A stretch of DNA of 64,000 bases from Centipeda artemidis DSM 19719 (lineage in GTDB: Bacteria; Bacillota; Negativicutes; Selenomonadales; Selenomonadaceae), in NCBI RefSeq assembly GCF_000426665.1, contig NZ_AUFU01000003.1, positions 119,437 to 183,436 of the forward strand. Direction: 5' to 3'. Shown piece by piece: positions 9,884 to 18,257 of this stretch; position 1 is the first letter of the stretch; each line of letters begins with the position of its first letter. A model generated the notes under the pieces. That model searched no databases. It was not told the origin of the DNA and worked only from the letters and a program-made list of their open reading frames with translations. The position numbers and the translations under genes were made by a program.

Positions 9884-10996
9884 TCAAAGATATTCTAAGG
9901 GATTGACTGGCTCACCGCTGACACGCACCTCAAAGTGGCAGTGCGGTCCCGTCGAGTTTCCGGTCGAGCCGCACTCGGCGATCAGCTCGCCCTGCGCGAC
10001 ACTCTGCCCCGTACTCACTTCGAGCGACTGGCAATGCCCGTACAGCGTCGAGATGCCGCCGCCGTGATTGATGATGACTGCGTAGCCGTAGCCGGAGATC
10101 CACCCGGCGTATTCGACCGTCCCCGCCTGCGCCGCATAGATCGGGTCGCCATAGTCGCCGCCGATGTCGATACCGCTGTGGAACCGCTGTGCCCCTGTGA
10201 TGGGATGCGTACGCCAACCAAACGGCGAAGTGATGGGGCCCACGAGCGGCCATATCATCGCGCCCGTTCCCTGCACGGGAAGATTACGCAGACCGCTGCG
10301 CTGGAGCATCCGCGTGATGCGCTCGGATGCCGCACGCGCCTCGTCCTGCTTGCGGTCGATGGTCTCCTTATCGTATTTCATTTGGTCGATGAGCGCCTGC
10401 TGCGCTGCGACCTTATCTTCCATTGCAAGGCGCGCCTCGCGTGCCTTTTTCTCGAGCGGCTCCTGCGCCGCCTTGTCCTTTTCGAGAGCTTCCTTAAGCG
10501 CAACCATCGCATCACGCTGCTCGAGTACTTCGTGGACGAGGTCGTAGTCCTGCTTGATGACGCGCTTGAGGAGATCCATGCGCGTCAAGAGATCGGCAAA
10601 GTCCTTTGCGCCAAAGAGCACATCCACATAGGAGATCTGCCCGTTGATGTAGATATCGCGCACGCGCTTTCCGAGCGCCGTGCTCTTGCGCTCGTACTCG
10701 ATCTCCGCTGCCGCGAGCTTTTCCTCGTTCTCCTCGAGCCGCGCCAGCGTCTCGTTCAGCTCTGCTCTGCGTGCCTTGTGCTCCGCGATCGCCTCGTCCG
10801 CTGCCTCGTCGAGGAGGCGTTTTTGCTCCGAGAGCGAGTCGAGTTTGCCCGCGAGCACCTCGCTCTGTTTCCCAAGATCTTCGACCTGGGCGTCGTAGCT
10901 GTCACGCTGTTCTTCAAGCGTCTCTGCCGCAGCCGTACCGGATGCGAGAGCGAGGACGAGAACAGCGACGCAGAGCCTTTTTCTCATATCGTTCAT
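9884..10996 (-). CDS. EnvC-like murein hydrolase activator, M23 domain
   Basis: 370 residues: signal peptide (MRKRLCVAVLVLALASG, start possibly at the second Met), a long coiled coil (about residues 25-240, heptads such as LAGKLDSLSEQKRLLDEA) and a C-terminal LytM/M23 domain (about 260-365). Both zinc-ligand motifs are intact (HSGIDIG and GPHCHFEV), so unlike E. coli EnvC it could be an active endopeptidase. It lies two genes after FtsE, immediately after FtsX, and is the expected periplasmic partner of the FtsEX complex in septal peptidoglycan splitting. Confidence 0.93.
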   Translation of the reverse strand: MNDMRKRLCVAVLVLALASGTAAAETLEEQRDSYDAQVEDLGKQSEVLAGKLDSLSEQKRLLDEAADEAIAEHKARRAELNETLARLEENEEKLAAAEIEYERKSTALGKRVRDIYINGQISYVDVLFGAKDFADLLTRMDLLKRVIKQDYDLVHEVLEQRDAMVALKEALEKDKAAQEPLEKKAREARLAMEDKVAAQQALIDQMKYDKETIDRKQDEARAASERITRMLQRSGLRNLPVQGTGAMIWPLVGPITSPFGWRTHPITGAQRFHSGIDIGGDYGDPIYAAQAGTVEYAGWISGYGYAVIINHGGGISTLYGHCQSLEVSTGQSVAQGELIAECGSTGNSTGPHCHFEVRVSGEPVNPLEYL

Positions 10997-11000
10997 GCCG

Positions 11001-11888
11001 TCACACCTTCAGGAAGCGTTTCAGCGAGACCCACGCGCCCGCCGCGCCGATCGCCATACCGAGCAGCACGATAACGATACTTACATATGTCATGAACGGC
11101 GACTGCGGAATGAGCGGGAAGAACGCAAGCGTATCATATACCTTATTCGTCACGCCCGCGTAGAAACTGCGCAGAACAAATGCGGAGATGATGCCGCCAA
11201 TACACCCGAGCACGATCCCCTCAAGGACAAACGGCCAGCGGATGAACTCGTCCGTCGCGCCCACGTATTTCATGATAGCGATCTCGCGCCGCCGTGCAAA
11301 AACCGTCAAACGAATCGTATTCGCGATAATGAACACCGTCGCACCGCCGAGCAGCAGGATGAGCATGACGCCGAAGAGCCGTACGAGCCGTGTGATGTCA
11401 AAGAGGTGCTCCACAACATCTTGTCCATACTTTGCCGACTCCACACCGTCCATCCGCTCGATCTGCTTTGCCGCTGTCTCCACCATGTCAGGCTGACGCA
11501 CCGTCACCTCGTAGGCGTTCGGCAAAGGGTTCTTGTCGCCGAGGGCATCCAGCAGATATTTTTGCTCGCCGAGACGCTCGGAGAGACGCTCCCGTGCTTC
11601 CTCGCGGCCGATATATTTCACGCTCTCGATGCCCTGCAGCGCCTTGATTTGATCGCCAAGTGCGACTTCCTCGCCCTCGGTCAGATCATCCGTCATATAG
11701 ACGCTGATCTGCACCTGTGACTCGAGCAGAGACGCCGCACGGTTCATATTGAGGGCAAGGATGAGAAACACTCCGAGGATGAAGAGCGAAACCGCAACTG
11801 TACCGACCGCCGCAAATGTCATCCAGTTGTTGCGGCGCAGCGAGCGGAACACCTCCTGCACATAGTATTCGGCTGTTCTAATCTTCAT
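11001..11888 (-). CDS. ftsX: Cell division protein FtsX
   Basis: 295-residue permease-like protein: first helix near residues 22-45 (FAAVGTVAVSLFILGVFLIL), an extracytoplasmic domain (about 50-165) with the FtsX motif, then three helices with ARRREIAIMKYVGAT. Together with FtsE it transmits ATP-driven signals to periplasmic amidase activators or M23 hydrolases. The start at 11888 ([11 protein letters not shown]) matches family N-termini and overlaps the FtsE stop by 11 bases. Confidence 0.95.
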   Translation of the reverse strand: MKIRTAEYYVQEVFRSLRRNNWMTFAAVGTVAVSLFILGVFLILALNMNRAASLLESQVQISVYMTDDLTEGEEVALGDQIKALQGIESVKYIGREEARERLSERLGEQKYLLDALGDKNPLPNAYEVTVRQPDMVETAAKQIERMDGVESAKYGQDVVEHLFDITRLVRLFGVMLILLLGGATVFIIANTIRLTVFARRREIAIMKYVGATDEFIRWPFVLEGIVLGCIGGIISAFVLRSFYAGVTNKVYDTLAFFPLIPQSPFMTYVSIVIVLLGMAIGAAGAWVSLKRFLKV

Positions 11889-12564
11889 AGCCGTACCCCC
11901 CGTGCATCTCGTCACGCACGATATGACCGCCTTCAATGGCGATCACGCGCCGCTGCATCGTATCGACAATGCCCTTGTCATGTGTCGCCATGACGATCGT
12001 CGTCCCCGCCGCATTGATGCGTTTGAAAATATCCATGATGTCCCAGCTTGTCTCGGGATCAAGATTGCCCGTCGGCTCGTCCGCAATGAGGATCGCAGGA
12101 TCGTTGACGATCGCGCGCGCAATCGCGACACGCTGCTGCTCGCCGCCCGAGAGCTGCGAGGGGAAATTCTTATATTTATCGCGCAAACCGACCACGTCCA
12201 ATACCGCGTTCACACGCCGCTGCACCATCTGACGCGGCGCCTCAATGACGCGCATCGCGAACGCCACATTCTCATAGACTGTCTTATCCGACAGCAGACG
12301 GTAGTCTTGGAAGATGACACCGAGCCCTCGCCGAAGGTACGGCACATCCTTCATATCCATCCGGACAACATCATGCCCGTTGACAAAGAGCTCACCTTCC
12401 GTCGGCAGCTCTTCGCGAAACAGCATTTTGATGAATGTCGACTTGCCCGCACCGCTGACACCGACAACGAAGATAAATTCGCCCTTGCCAATTTCGATAT
12501 TGATATGATCGAGCGCAACGACGCCGTTATCATATGTCTTTGAGACATTTTTCATTCGAATCAT
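11878..12564 (-). CDS. ftsE: Cell division ATP-binding protein FtsE
   Basis: 228 residues, the standard FtsE length. Motifs: Walker [12 protein letters not shown]-loop VIFQDYRLL, signature LSGGEQQR and Walker [13 protein letters not shown]. It powers the FtsX channel-like partner at the division septum. First gene of the ftsE-ftsX-envC-ctpA run; a TGTGCTATAAT extended -10 lies about 70 bases upstream. Confidence 0.96.
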   Translation of the reverse strand: MIRMKNVSKTYDNGVVALDHINIEIGKGEFIFVVGVSGAGKSTFIKMLFREELPTEGELFVNGHDVVRMDMKDVPYLRRGLGVIFQDYRLLSDKTVYENVAFAMRVIEAPRQMVQRRVNAVLDVVGLRDKYKNFPSQLSGGEQQRVAIARAIVNDPAILIADEPTGNLDPETSWDIMDIFKRINAAGTTIVMATHDKGIVDTMQRRVIAIEGGHIVRDEMHGGYGYED

Positions 12565-12633
12565 GAATACAGCTTACTCCTATCTCAATCGGAAATCTTC
12601 AGATGAGACGCCGGTTCCTTAAAAACGTCTCTC

Positions 12634-12645
12634 ATTATAGCACAA
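12634..12645 (-). promoter_or_regulatory. Extended -10 promoter upstream of ftsE
   Basis: TATAAT preceded by TGTGC (TGN extended -10) and no good -35. The leader begins with a small hairpin (GAGACG / CGTCTC). The same TGCTATAAT core precedes ybaK and the DUF2156 gene. Confidence 0.5.
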
Positions 12646-12685
12646 ATGGGCGGAGGATAAAACCTCAAACGCCATATTTGACAGC

Positions 12686-12713
12686 AAAAGAAAAGAGGGG
12701 ACGAATCCCCACA
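12686..12713 (-). terminator. Rho-independent terminator after the trmN6 gene
   Basis: GGGGA-TTCG-TCCCC on the minus strand followed by TCTTTTCTTTT, about 80 bases past the methyltransferase stop. It ends the yaaR-holB-ricT-trmN6 transcript. Confidence 0.75.
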
Positions 12714-12792
12714 AAAACATTGCGCACAAGTTACGCCGGCATGATGCGCCATCCCCCGCAAATTATGCACATCACCCAACAGCACGCGTTTT

Positions 12793-13536
12793 TCAAACGC
12801 TGCCGCCGTAAATATGCCGTATCTCATCCGTATATCGGCCGTCCGCAGTGCGGACGATGAGCGGCGGCAGATGCCGCATTCCCGTGAGAGACGCCCCCTT
12901 CACCGCCTCGAGCAGGACGAGATTCGGCGCTTTATCCGGGCGCGGCTGAACGAGCCGCATCCGCTTGACGGCAAAGCATTCCCTATGCAGCGCACATATA
13001 ATCTCGCCGAGCCGCTCAGGAATATGCACCATCGCGAGCCGCCCGCCAAACCGCAGCGCATATGCCGACGCCCGTACTGTATCCGCAAGTGTCGCCGTGA
13101 TCTCATGCCGTGCCGCCGCACGCCCCGCGCATGTACTCACAGCACCGCAGCCCACAGGATAGTACGGCGGATTCGCGAAGACCAGATCAAACGATTCGAA
13201 CACAAAAAGTGCGGGTGGATCGCGATAGTCCCCCTCCCGCACCGTGATTTTCTCCGATACACCATTGAGCGCTGCATTCCGTACAGCGAGCGCCGCCTGC
13301 GCCGAATTCAGCTCAACGGCGAGAATCTCCCGCACCTCATCCACGATAAGCAGCGGAATGACGCCCGCCCCCGTCCCGAGATCGAGGACACGCTCACGCC
13401 CCGTAAGGCGCGGGAAATGCGCGAGGAGCACCGCATCCATCGAAAAACAAAATTCATCCGTTCGCTGAATGATGCGCCGCCCACCGCAGGCAAGATCGTC
13501 GAGGCGTTCCCCCGGCACTAATACTGGGTCATTCAC
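12793..13536 (-). CDS. tRNA1(Val) (adenine37-N6)-methyltransferase-like protein
   Basis: 247-residue Rossmann methyltransferase of the TrmN6/YfiC family. SAM motif I is LDLGTGAGVIPLL and the N6-adenine catalytic motif IV is VFANPPYY. The start is a GTG at 13536 (VNDPVLVPGERLDDL) that overlaps the RicT stop by eight bases and has AGGA upstream. The longer open frame extending to 13854 is antisense-like coding overlap inside RicT and is not part of the gene. Gene order after ricT matches Firmicute chromosomes (yaaR-holB-yaaT-yabB). Confidence 0.9.
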   Translation of the reverse strand: MNDPVLVPGERLDDLACGGRRIIQRTDEFCFSMDAVLLAHFPRLTGRERVLDLGTGAGVIPLLIVDEVREILAVELNSAQAALAVRNAALNGVSEKITVREGDYRDPPALFVFESFDLVFANPPYYPVGCGAVSTCAGRAAARHEITATLADTVRASAYALRFGGRLAMVHIPERLGEIICALHRECFAVKRMRLVQPRPDKAPNLVLLEAVKGASLTGMRHLPPLIVRTADGRYTDEIRHIYGGSV

Positions 13537-14593
13537 CGCCGTTTTCCTGCACCCGCGGTGCATGGTTCTCGCGCTCCTTCCGCCGCGGCGGACGTTTCCC
13601 GTTGGAACGCGCACGCCGCGCATCGCCCTGTGCAGAACGTTCTCCCCGCTCCGCGCGCTCACTGCGTTCGCCCCGACTGCGCGGTGCAGTTCCGCGTTCC
13701 CGCGTCTCTCTCTGTTCGCGCGGCGCACACCCCGCATGTCCCTGCCGATGCGGACAGCCGCACTGCGGAACATCTGCAGGTTCGATATCATCCCACGGTG
13801 CAACAACCGTTTTCCCATCATCCATGAGAATCGTCGCCGTACGTCGCTGCTCATTCAGCGCGACCACGCGCCCCTCGCCGTCGTCCGCAGCCACACGATC
13901 GTTCTGTGCGGGAACGTATTCCACCTTCTTCTTTTCCTTCATACAGCCGCCGCATCCATAGCCCTCGCTCTCGTATTTCAGACAGCACATGAGACGCCCA
14001 CAGATGCCCGAAATCTTCGCCGGATTGAGCGACAGGTTCTGCTCCTTTGCCATGCGAATCGAGACCGGGACGAAATCCCCCAGGAAGGTCGAGCAGCAGA
14101 GCGGACGCCCGCAGCAGCCCATCCCGCCCATCATCTTCGCCTCATCTCGTACGCCGATCTGGCGCAGTTCAATGCGTGTGCGGAACACACCCGCCAGCTC
14201 GCGCACGAGCTGGCGAAAATCCACACGCCCGTCCGCCGTAAAGTAAAAGAGCATCTTCGACAGATCAAAGGTCAGCTCGACATCCACAAGCTTCATCTTG
14301 AGGCCGAGTTCGCGAATTTTCTCCTCGCAGACCGTACGTGCCTCACGCTCTTTCGCATGATTCTCCTCGACGCGCTCGAGATCAGATGCGTCCGCCAGCC
14401 GGTGCACTGTACGCAGATTCGGCGGCACCGCTGTGTCCGGCATCGTACGCGGGGCGCTCACCACACGCCCGCACTCCATTCCGCGCGATGTCTCGACGAC
14501 TACGTGATCCCCCTCCGCAAGGGTAAGTTCACCCTGTCCAAAAGAATATATCTTGCCCGCCGACTTAAAGCGGACACCTACAATCGTTTGCAA
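13529..14593 (-). CDS. ricT: PSP1-domain protein RicT (YaaT) with a long charged tail
   Basis: 354 residues. The first about 265 form the RicT/YaaT core with the PSP1 domain (MQTIVGVRFKSAGKIYSFG; ECGRVV) and the conserved cysteines (MGCCGRPLCC; CGRLMCCLKYE; YGCGGC), which in B. subtilis help bind Fe-S clusters in the Y-complex that assists RNase Y. The last about 85 residues are an Arg/Glu-rich, low-complexity tail (for example SRGERSERAERGERSAQG) that is unusual for the family and could bind RNA. Part of the yaaR-holB-ricT-trmN6 operon. Confidence 0.92.
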   Translation of the reverse strand: MQTIVGVRFKSAGKIYSFGQGELTLAEGDHVVVETSRGMECGRVVSAPRTMPDTAVPPNLRTVHRLADASDLERVEENHAKEREARTVCEEKIRELGLKMKLVDVELTFDLSKMLFYFTADGRVDFRQLVRELAGVFRTRIELRQIGVRDEAKMMGGMGCCGRPLCCSTFLGDFVPVSIRMAKEQNLSLNPAKISGICGRLMCCLKYESEGYGCGGCMKEKKKVEYVPAQNDRVAADDGEGRVVALNEQRRTATILMDDGKTVVAPWDDIEPADVPQCGCPHRQGHAGCAPREQRETRERGTAPRSRGERSERAERGERSAQGDARRARSNGKRPPRRKERENHAPRVQENGGE

Positions 14594-14625
14594 AACTTCC
14601 TCCTCGATGATCTATATGAAACAAT

Positions 14626-15681
14626 TCATATGAATTGATTTCTTGCCCGTAGTAAAAAAGCCTCCGCCTGTAAGGACGGATTCACGTTCGCCCCGAGCCG
14701 CCTGCTGAAAACGCTCTCCGCGTGCAGGAGCGCAAAGAGACGCGGCCGCGTCATCTGCGGCAGGAGAGCTGCGAGCCGGTCGCGCCGATCCGCATGAAAG
14801 ATCGGTGCTGCCCCATCCTCCGTGAGTACGAGCAGATCGCGCAGCCCCATGCGGAAAAAGTCCAGCCGCGCCGCACGCTCCTCTCCTGAGAGTGCGCCAA
14901 ACGCTTCCGCATGTTTCCAAATATCCTCTGCGCAGAGCGTTGGCAGCGCCGTGAGCAGCGCAAGCGCATCATCGCGCCCTCCGAGCCCTGCAGCGGCAAG
15001 GTCATAGGCACGTCCAAGACTACCGTCCGCGAGTGCGGCGATCACTGCGGCATCGGTGCCCATGCCATGCTCTGCCAGCGCCGCCTCAATGTCCGCCGCG
15101 GGGAGCGTGCCAAACGCAACGCGCACCGCACGCGAGCGGATCGTTGGCAGGAGCGCATCATAGGCACTAGTCACAAGGATGAACAGGATCTCTCCGAGCG
15201 GTTCCTCGAGTGTCTTGAGCAAACGGTTCGCCGCCTGATCGTTCATACACTCCGCCCCGTCGACGAGGATGACGCGCCGCGCCGCCAACACCGGCGCGGC
15301 GGATGCCTCCACGAGAATATCCCGTACCGCATCCGTGCGGATCATCGCCGCACTCTTGCCGCGCACTTCCGGCACGGTCTCGAAATAATCGGGATGCACC
15401 CCTGCCGCCATTGTCCGACAAGCTTCGCAGTGACCACAGGGGGCATCACCGCCCACTGCGCAGAGCAGTGTCCGCGCGAGCACGCGCGCCGTGCGCCGCT
15501 TACCGACCCCCGCCGCCCCAGAAAAGACCAGCGCGTGGGGCAGCCTCCCCCCGGATACGAGCCGGCGCAGACGGCGGATTATCTCCGTATGCCCGCGCAC
15601 ATCCTCCCAGCCATGCGGGAAGATTTCCCGTGCGGGCGGTTCTTCCGCAGGCGTCTCTTTCCTGCGCGATTTTGCCGCCAT
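14626..15681 (-). CDS. holB: DNA polymerase III delta' subunit
   Basis: 351 residues of the clamp-loader delta' subunit. Visible are a Walker A-like loop (GAAGVGKRRTA), the zinc-binding cysteines (GDAPCGHCEACRT) and an SRC-like region (TIRSRAVRV). It helps load the beta clamp on DNA during replication. I use the ATG at 15681, whose A overlaps the YaaR stop (TGATG); a GTG one codon upstream is an alternative. Confidence 0.94.
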   Translation of the reverse strand: MAAKSRRKETPAEEPPAREIFPHGWEDVRGHTEIIRRLRRLVSGGRLPHALVFSGAAGVGKRRTARVLARTLLCAVGGDAPCGHCEACRTMAAGVHPDYFETVPEVRGKSAAMIRTDAVRDILVEASAAPVLAARRVILVDGAECMNDQAANRLLKTLEEPLGEILFILVTSAYDALLPTIRSRAVRVAFGTLPAADIEAALAEHGMGTDAAVIAALADGSLGRAYDLAAAGLGGRDDALALLTALPTLCAEDIWKHAEAFGALSGEERAARLDFFRMGLRDLLVLTEDGAAPIFHADRRDRLAALLPQMTRPRLFALLHAESVFSRRLGANVNPSLQAEAFLLRARNQFI

Positions 15682-16145
15682 CACATATAGAGATCCACGA
15701 GCATTCCGCGGATCGCATCGTGACTCGCAATGATATCGAGCTGATTCGCCTGTCCCAGGCGAATTTTTTCCGTCAGTTCCTCCAGCTTCTTATCGATTTT
15801 ACGCACCGACGTATAGACTTTTTGGCGCCCTAAACGATCCCACCCCGCCTGTGTCCGCAGCTCGTACATTGAGCCGACCGCCTCACCGATAAAACTCTGA
15901 ATAAGCGCGCGATAAGAGCGCAGCTCGTCGAACGTCGGGGTCTTCGATAGACGCGCCCCCTGTTCATCGATCTGCTCGAGCAGACGATCCATCGCCTCAC
16001 GCGACATCGACTGCTCCTGATCCGCCAGCTCCATGCTAAAATCCGTATCCGCGCCGCGCACGCCCATCTCCGTATCCGAACGTGTCATCGTGAGCGCCGC
16101 ATTGCGGGACATGCCGCTGTCTATCTTCATCGCCATCGCGTTCAC
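15681..16145 (-). CDS. yaaR: YaaR family protein (DUF327)
   Basis: 154-residue helical protein of the YaaR/DUF327 family, recognised by the C-terminal pattern LRTQAGWDRLGRQKVYTSVRK and KLEELTEKIRLGQANQLDII. Function is not established, but it sits next to holB in many Firmicutes, as here. The start is a GTG at 16145 behind AAAGGGATCGG; later ATGs at 16136 or 16130 are possible. Confidence 0.88.
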   Translation of the reverse strand: MNAMAMKIDSGMSRNAALTMTRSDTEMGVRGADTDFSMELADQEQSMSREAMDRLLEQIDEQGARLSKTPTFDELRSYRALIQSFIGEAVGSMYELRTQAGWDRLGRQKVYTSVRKIDKKLEELTEKIRLGQANQLDIIASHDAIRGMLVDLYM

Positions 16146-16235
16146 CCGATCCCTTTTTCCTGAAAATTTGAGGTGATGATATATTTCACCGATTTTTATT
16201 ATATCCTGAACGCCTCACAAAGTCAAAGCGCTAAA

Positions 16236-16264
16236 TTGACTTTACGGATATACTTTGCTATTCT
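16236..16264 (+). promoter_or_regulatory. Promoter of the PilZ gene
   Basis: TTGACT - 17 bp - TATTCT, about 55 bases upstream of the chosen PilZ start. Confidence 0.7.
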
Positions 16265-16317
16265 TATACTACAGTAAAAACGGATACTGCGTCATGCAGA
16301 TGGAAAGGACTGAATCT

Positions 16318-17046
16318 ATGGCAATCGAGGGCGAAAAGCTCGCCGCACTTCTAAAACACGGCACGTCCATTCATATTGTGGACGCCGATCTCGGCATCGA
16401 CTACTATGGCACTCTCGAGCTGAGCGAGGAGGAACAGGCGGCGGGACATCCGGCAGGCGCACTCACCGTCCGGCTCGACATCACACCGGAGAAATTTGCC
16501 AACGCCCCCACCCCCGGATACGTATTCGCATGCCACCTCACGGGTGCGGGCTGCGTCTATCACTTCGCCGTCCGCTACCGCTCTTCATCCCCGCTGCCGG
16601 ATACGATTTGGTATCTCGATATCCCTGAGAGCGCCGAGCGCATTCAACTTCGTGATTTCGTCCGCGTCCCCATTCCGATGGAGATCGCGGTCAAACTCCC
16701 CGGCGACCACGCCAGCCTCAAGAACTATCGCGAAGCCGATCTCATCGACATCAGCGGCGGCGGGCTCTGCTTCGTCAATGACGAGCCCGTCATGGAGGGC
16801 GAAATGCTCGCCGTCCGTGTCCCGGATCTCCCGCACATCGGCACACTCGAGACAGAGGCGCGCATCCGCCGCGCTACCCCGATCGACACCACGCTCGGCA
16901 TGACGTATCACATAGGTGTGTCGTTTGACGGCGCGCTCTCAAACAGGGAACAGGAACGCCTCGTGCAGAGCATCTACCAGCTCCAACAGAGCTACCTCAA
17001 AAAGGGACTCAAAGTCCCTCAAATTGACCATACAAAAAAAAGTTGA
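16318..17046 (+). CDS. PilZ-domain c-di-GMP receptor (YcgR-like)
   Basis: 242 residues: an N-terminal YcgR-N-like flagellar-brake domain (about 1-105) and a C-terminal PilZ domain. The c-di-GMP motifs are intact: RDFVRVP (RxxxR) and DISGGGLCF (DxSxxG). Such proteins couple the c-di-GMP level to flagellar motility or envelope functions. The start at 16318 follows AAAGGACTGAATCT; an open frame continues 21 codons upstream but would begin inside the promoter. It stands alone on the plus strand. Confidence 0.9.
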   Translation: MAIEGEKLAALLKHGTSIHIVDADLGIDYYGTLELSEEEQAAGHPAGALTVRLDITPEKFANAPTPGYVFACHLTGAGCVYHFAVRYRSSSPLPDTIWYLDIPESAERIQLRDFVRVPIPMEIAVKLPGDHASLKNYREADLIDISGGGLCFVNDEPVMEGEMLAVRVPDLPHIGTLETEARIRRATPIDTTLGMTYHIGVSFDGALSNREQERLVQSIYQLQQSYLKKGLKVPQIDHTKKS

Positions 17047-17058
17047 ATACGTTATAAA

Positions 17059-17103
17059 ACAGGACGTCCGCACGATTGAATTCGTGCGGACGTCCTGTTT
17101 TAC
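17059..17103. terminator. Strong bidirectional terminator
   Basis: A 17-bp perfect stem (starting ACAGGACGTCCGCACGA) with a 6-nt loop. It is flanked by T-tracts on both strands (GTTTTACT and GTTTTATAAC). It separates the convergent PilZ and YbjN genes. Confidence 0.92.
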
Positions 17104-17151
17104 TATTTGTTTTTATGATTCACGCGGCAACGCGAAAATCCCGCGTCACGC

Positions 17152-17637
17152 CTAAGCCCAGCGAAGTTTCATGAGTGCAGGATAAACCTCCTCCAACACC
17201 TGTAACCCCACGCCTACCATTGCCATGAAGTTCTCGGCTTGGAATACACCCGTATGGAGATCGAGCGGCAGGTCGATATCGACGACGACATCCTGCTCGT
17301 CGTCGACAGCAAATTTGACATAGCGGTACGCACTGTTCCATTCGTTGAGTTTCTCGATAAATGCGGTGCGGTCGGAGTTCTCCTCAAGGCGAACGAGACC
17401 AAAGTATTTAATCTTGATGAAGTCGTTCGTGTCACCGTTTTCGGTAACAACGATCGCGATGCTCACGACGCTGCCGTTATCGAGCTGCTGACGCATACGG
17501 ATGATGTGATCTTCACCGTCTTCCGAAACGTCCTCGCCGTATTTCATCTCCTGTTTGTCGAGTTCCGCTTTGATCGCCTCGAACGCGCTGTTTTTCAGCC
17601 CGTCCTCGGTGCCGCTGAATCCGTCAAAAAGATCCAT
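17152..17637 (-). CDS. YbjN-domain protein, copy 1
   Basis: 161 residues with the YbjN fold pattern, best seen in NSAYRYVKFAVDDEQDVVVDID and the C-terminal AENFMAMVGVGLQVLEEVYP. YbjN relatives are thought to be chaperone- or sensor-like proteins; no activity is known here. Start at 17637 (MDLFDGFSG) behind CGGAGGAAAC. It shares the whole architecture with the gene immediately upstream (N-terminal MDLFDGF against MGLFDGF), so the two arose by tandem duplication. Confidence 0.82.
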   Translation of the reverse strand: MDLFDGFSGTEDGLKNSAFEAIKAELDKQEMKYGEDVSEDGEDHIIRMRQQLDNGSVVSIAIVVTENGDTNDFIKIKYFGLVRLEENSDRTAFIEKLNEWNSAYRYVKFAVDDEQDVVVDIDLPLDLHTGVFQAENFMAMVGVGLQVLEEVYPALMKLRWA

Positions 17638-17668
17638 CTTTTGTTTCCTCCGTTCAACTTCCGCAGCT

Positions 17669-18184
17669 TTATTCCTGGGTGCGGGGACGGTGCCCTCGCA
17701 CACAAAGTTCCATCAAATCATCAAAAATATTTTCCACAATGTGCATACCGAGTGCCATCATGGACATGACGTTTTCGGGACGAAATTGTCCCTTATGAAG
17801 ATCGAGCGGCAGATCGATATCGGCAACGACGTCTTCGTCACGGTCAAGACAGAATTTCACATAGCGATAGCCCGCATTCCACTGGTTGATCTTATTGAGA
17901 AGTTCCGCACGGTCACTCTCATCTGCCAAATAGCCTATGTCGTAGATTTTGATTTTGATAAAGCCGTCGGCATCTGCGTGTTCGCGAATAGCAATCACGA
18001 CGGTCACCGGCTCGTCGTTTTCAAGCTCGTTGCGCATGTAGAAGTAGGTTTCTGTCTGCCCCTCTTCAGACGCCTCGCTCTCCTCGTAATTCCATTCGTG
18101 TCTGTCGAGTTCCGCCTTGATGGCATTATGAATGCTCATCAGCTGCGATTCCTCGCCCCCACGAAATCCGTCAAAGAGTCCCAT
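17669..18184 (-). CDS. YbjN-domain protein, copy 2
   Basis: 171 residues, paralogous to the next gene: MGLFDGF start, FIKIKIYDIGYL, NAGYRYVKFCLDRDEDVVADID and PENVMSMMALGMHIVENIF align directly with copy 1. The start at 18184 follows GGAGGGGAAA. The two genes lie 31 bp apart and are probably co-transcribed. They are acidic, with no membrane segment. The differing C-terminal tails (GHRPRTQE here) suggest divergence after duplication. Confidence 0.82.
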   Translation of the reverse strand: MGLFDGFRGGEESQLMSIHNAIKAELDRHEWNYEESEASEEGQTETYFYMRNELENDEPVTVVIAIREHADADGFIKIKIYDIGYLADESDRAELLNKINQWNAGYRYVKFCLDRDEDVVADIDLPLDLHKGQFRPENVMSMMALGMHIVENIFDDLMELCVRGHRPRTQE

Positions 18185-18257
18185 TTTCCCCTCCATATCT
18201 GTCCCGCCAGTCTGCGGAACTGATGAAGTTATGTTCTGTTCTATATGCAGCGGTGAC

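Noticed and set aside
12793..13854. Long N-terminal extension of the tRNA methyltransferase
   Set aside because: The extra 106 codons overlap RicT in another frame and are not methyltransferase-like; the GTG at 13536 has a ribosome site and fits family length.
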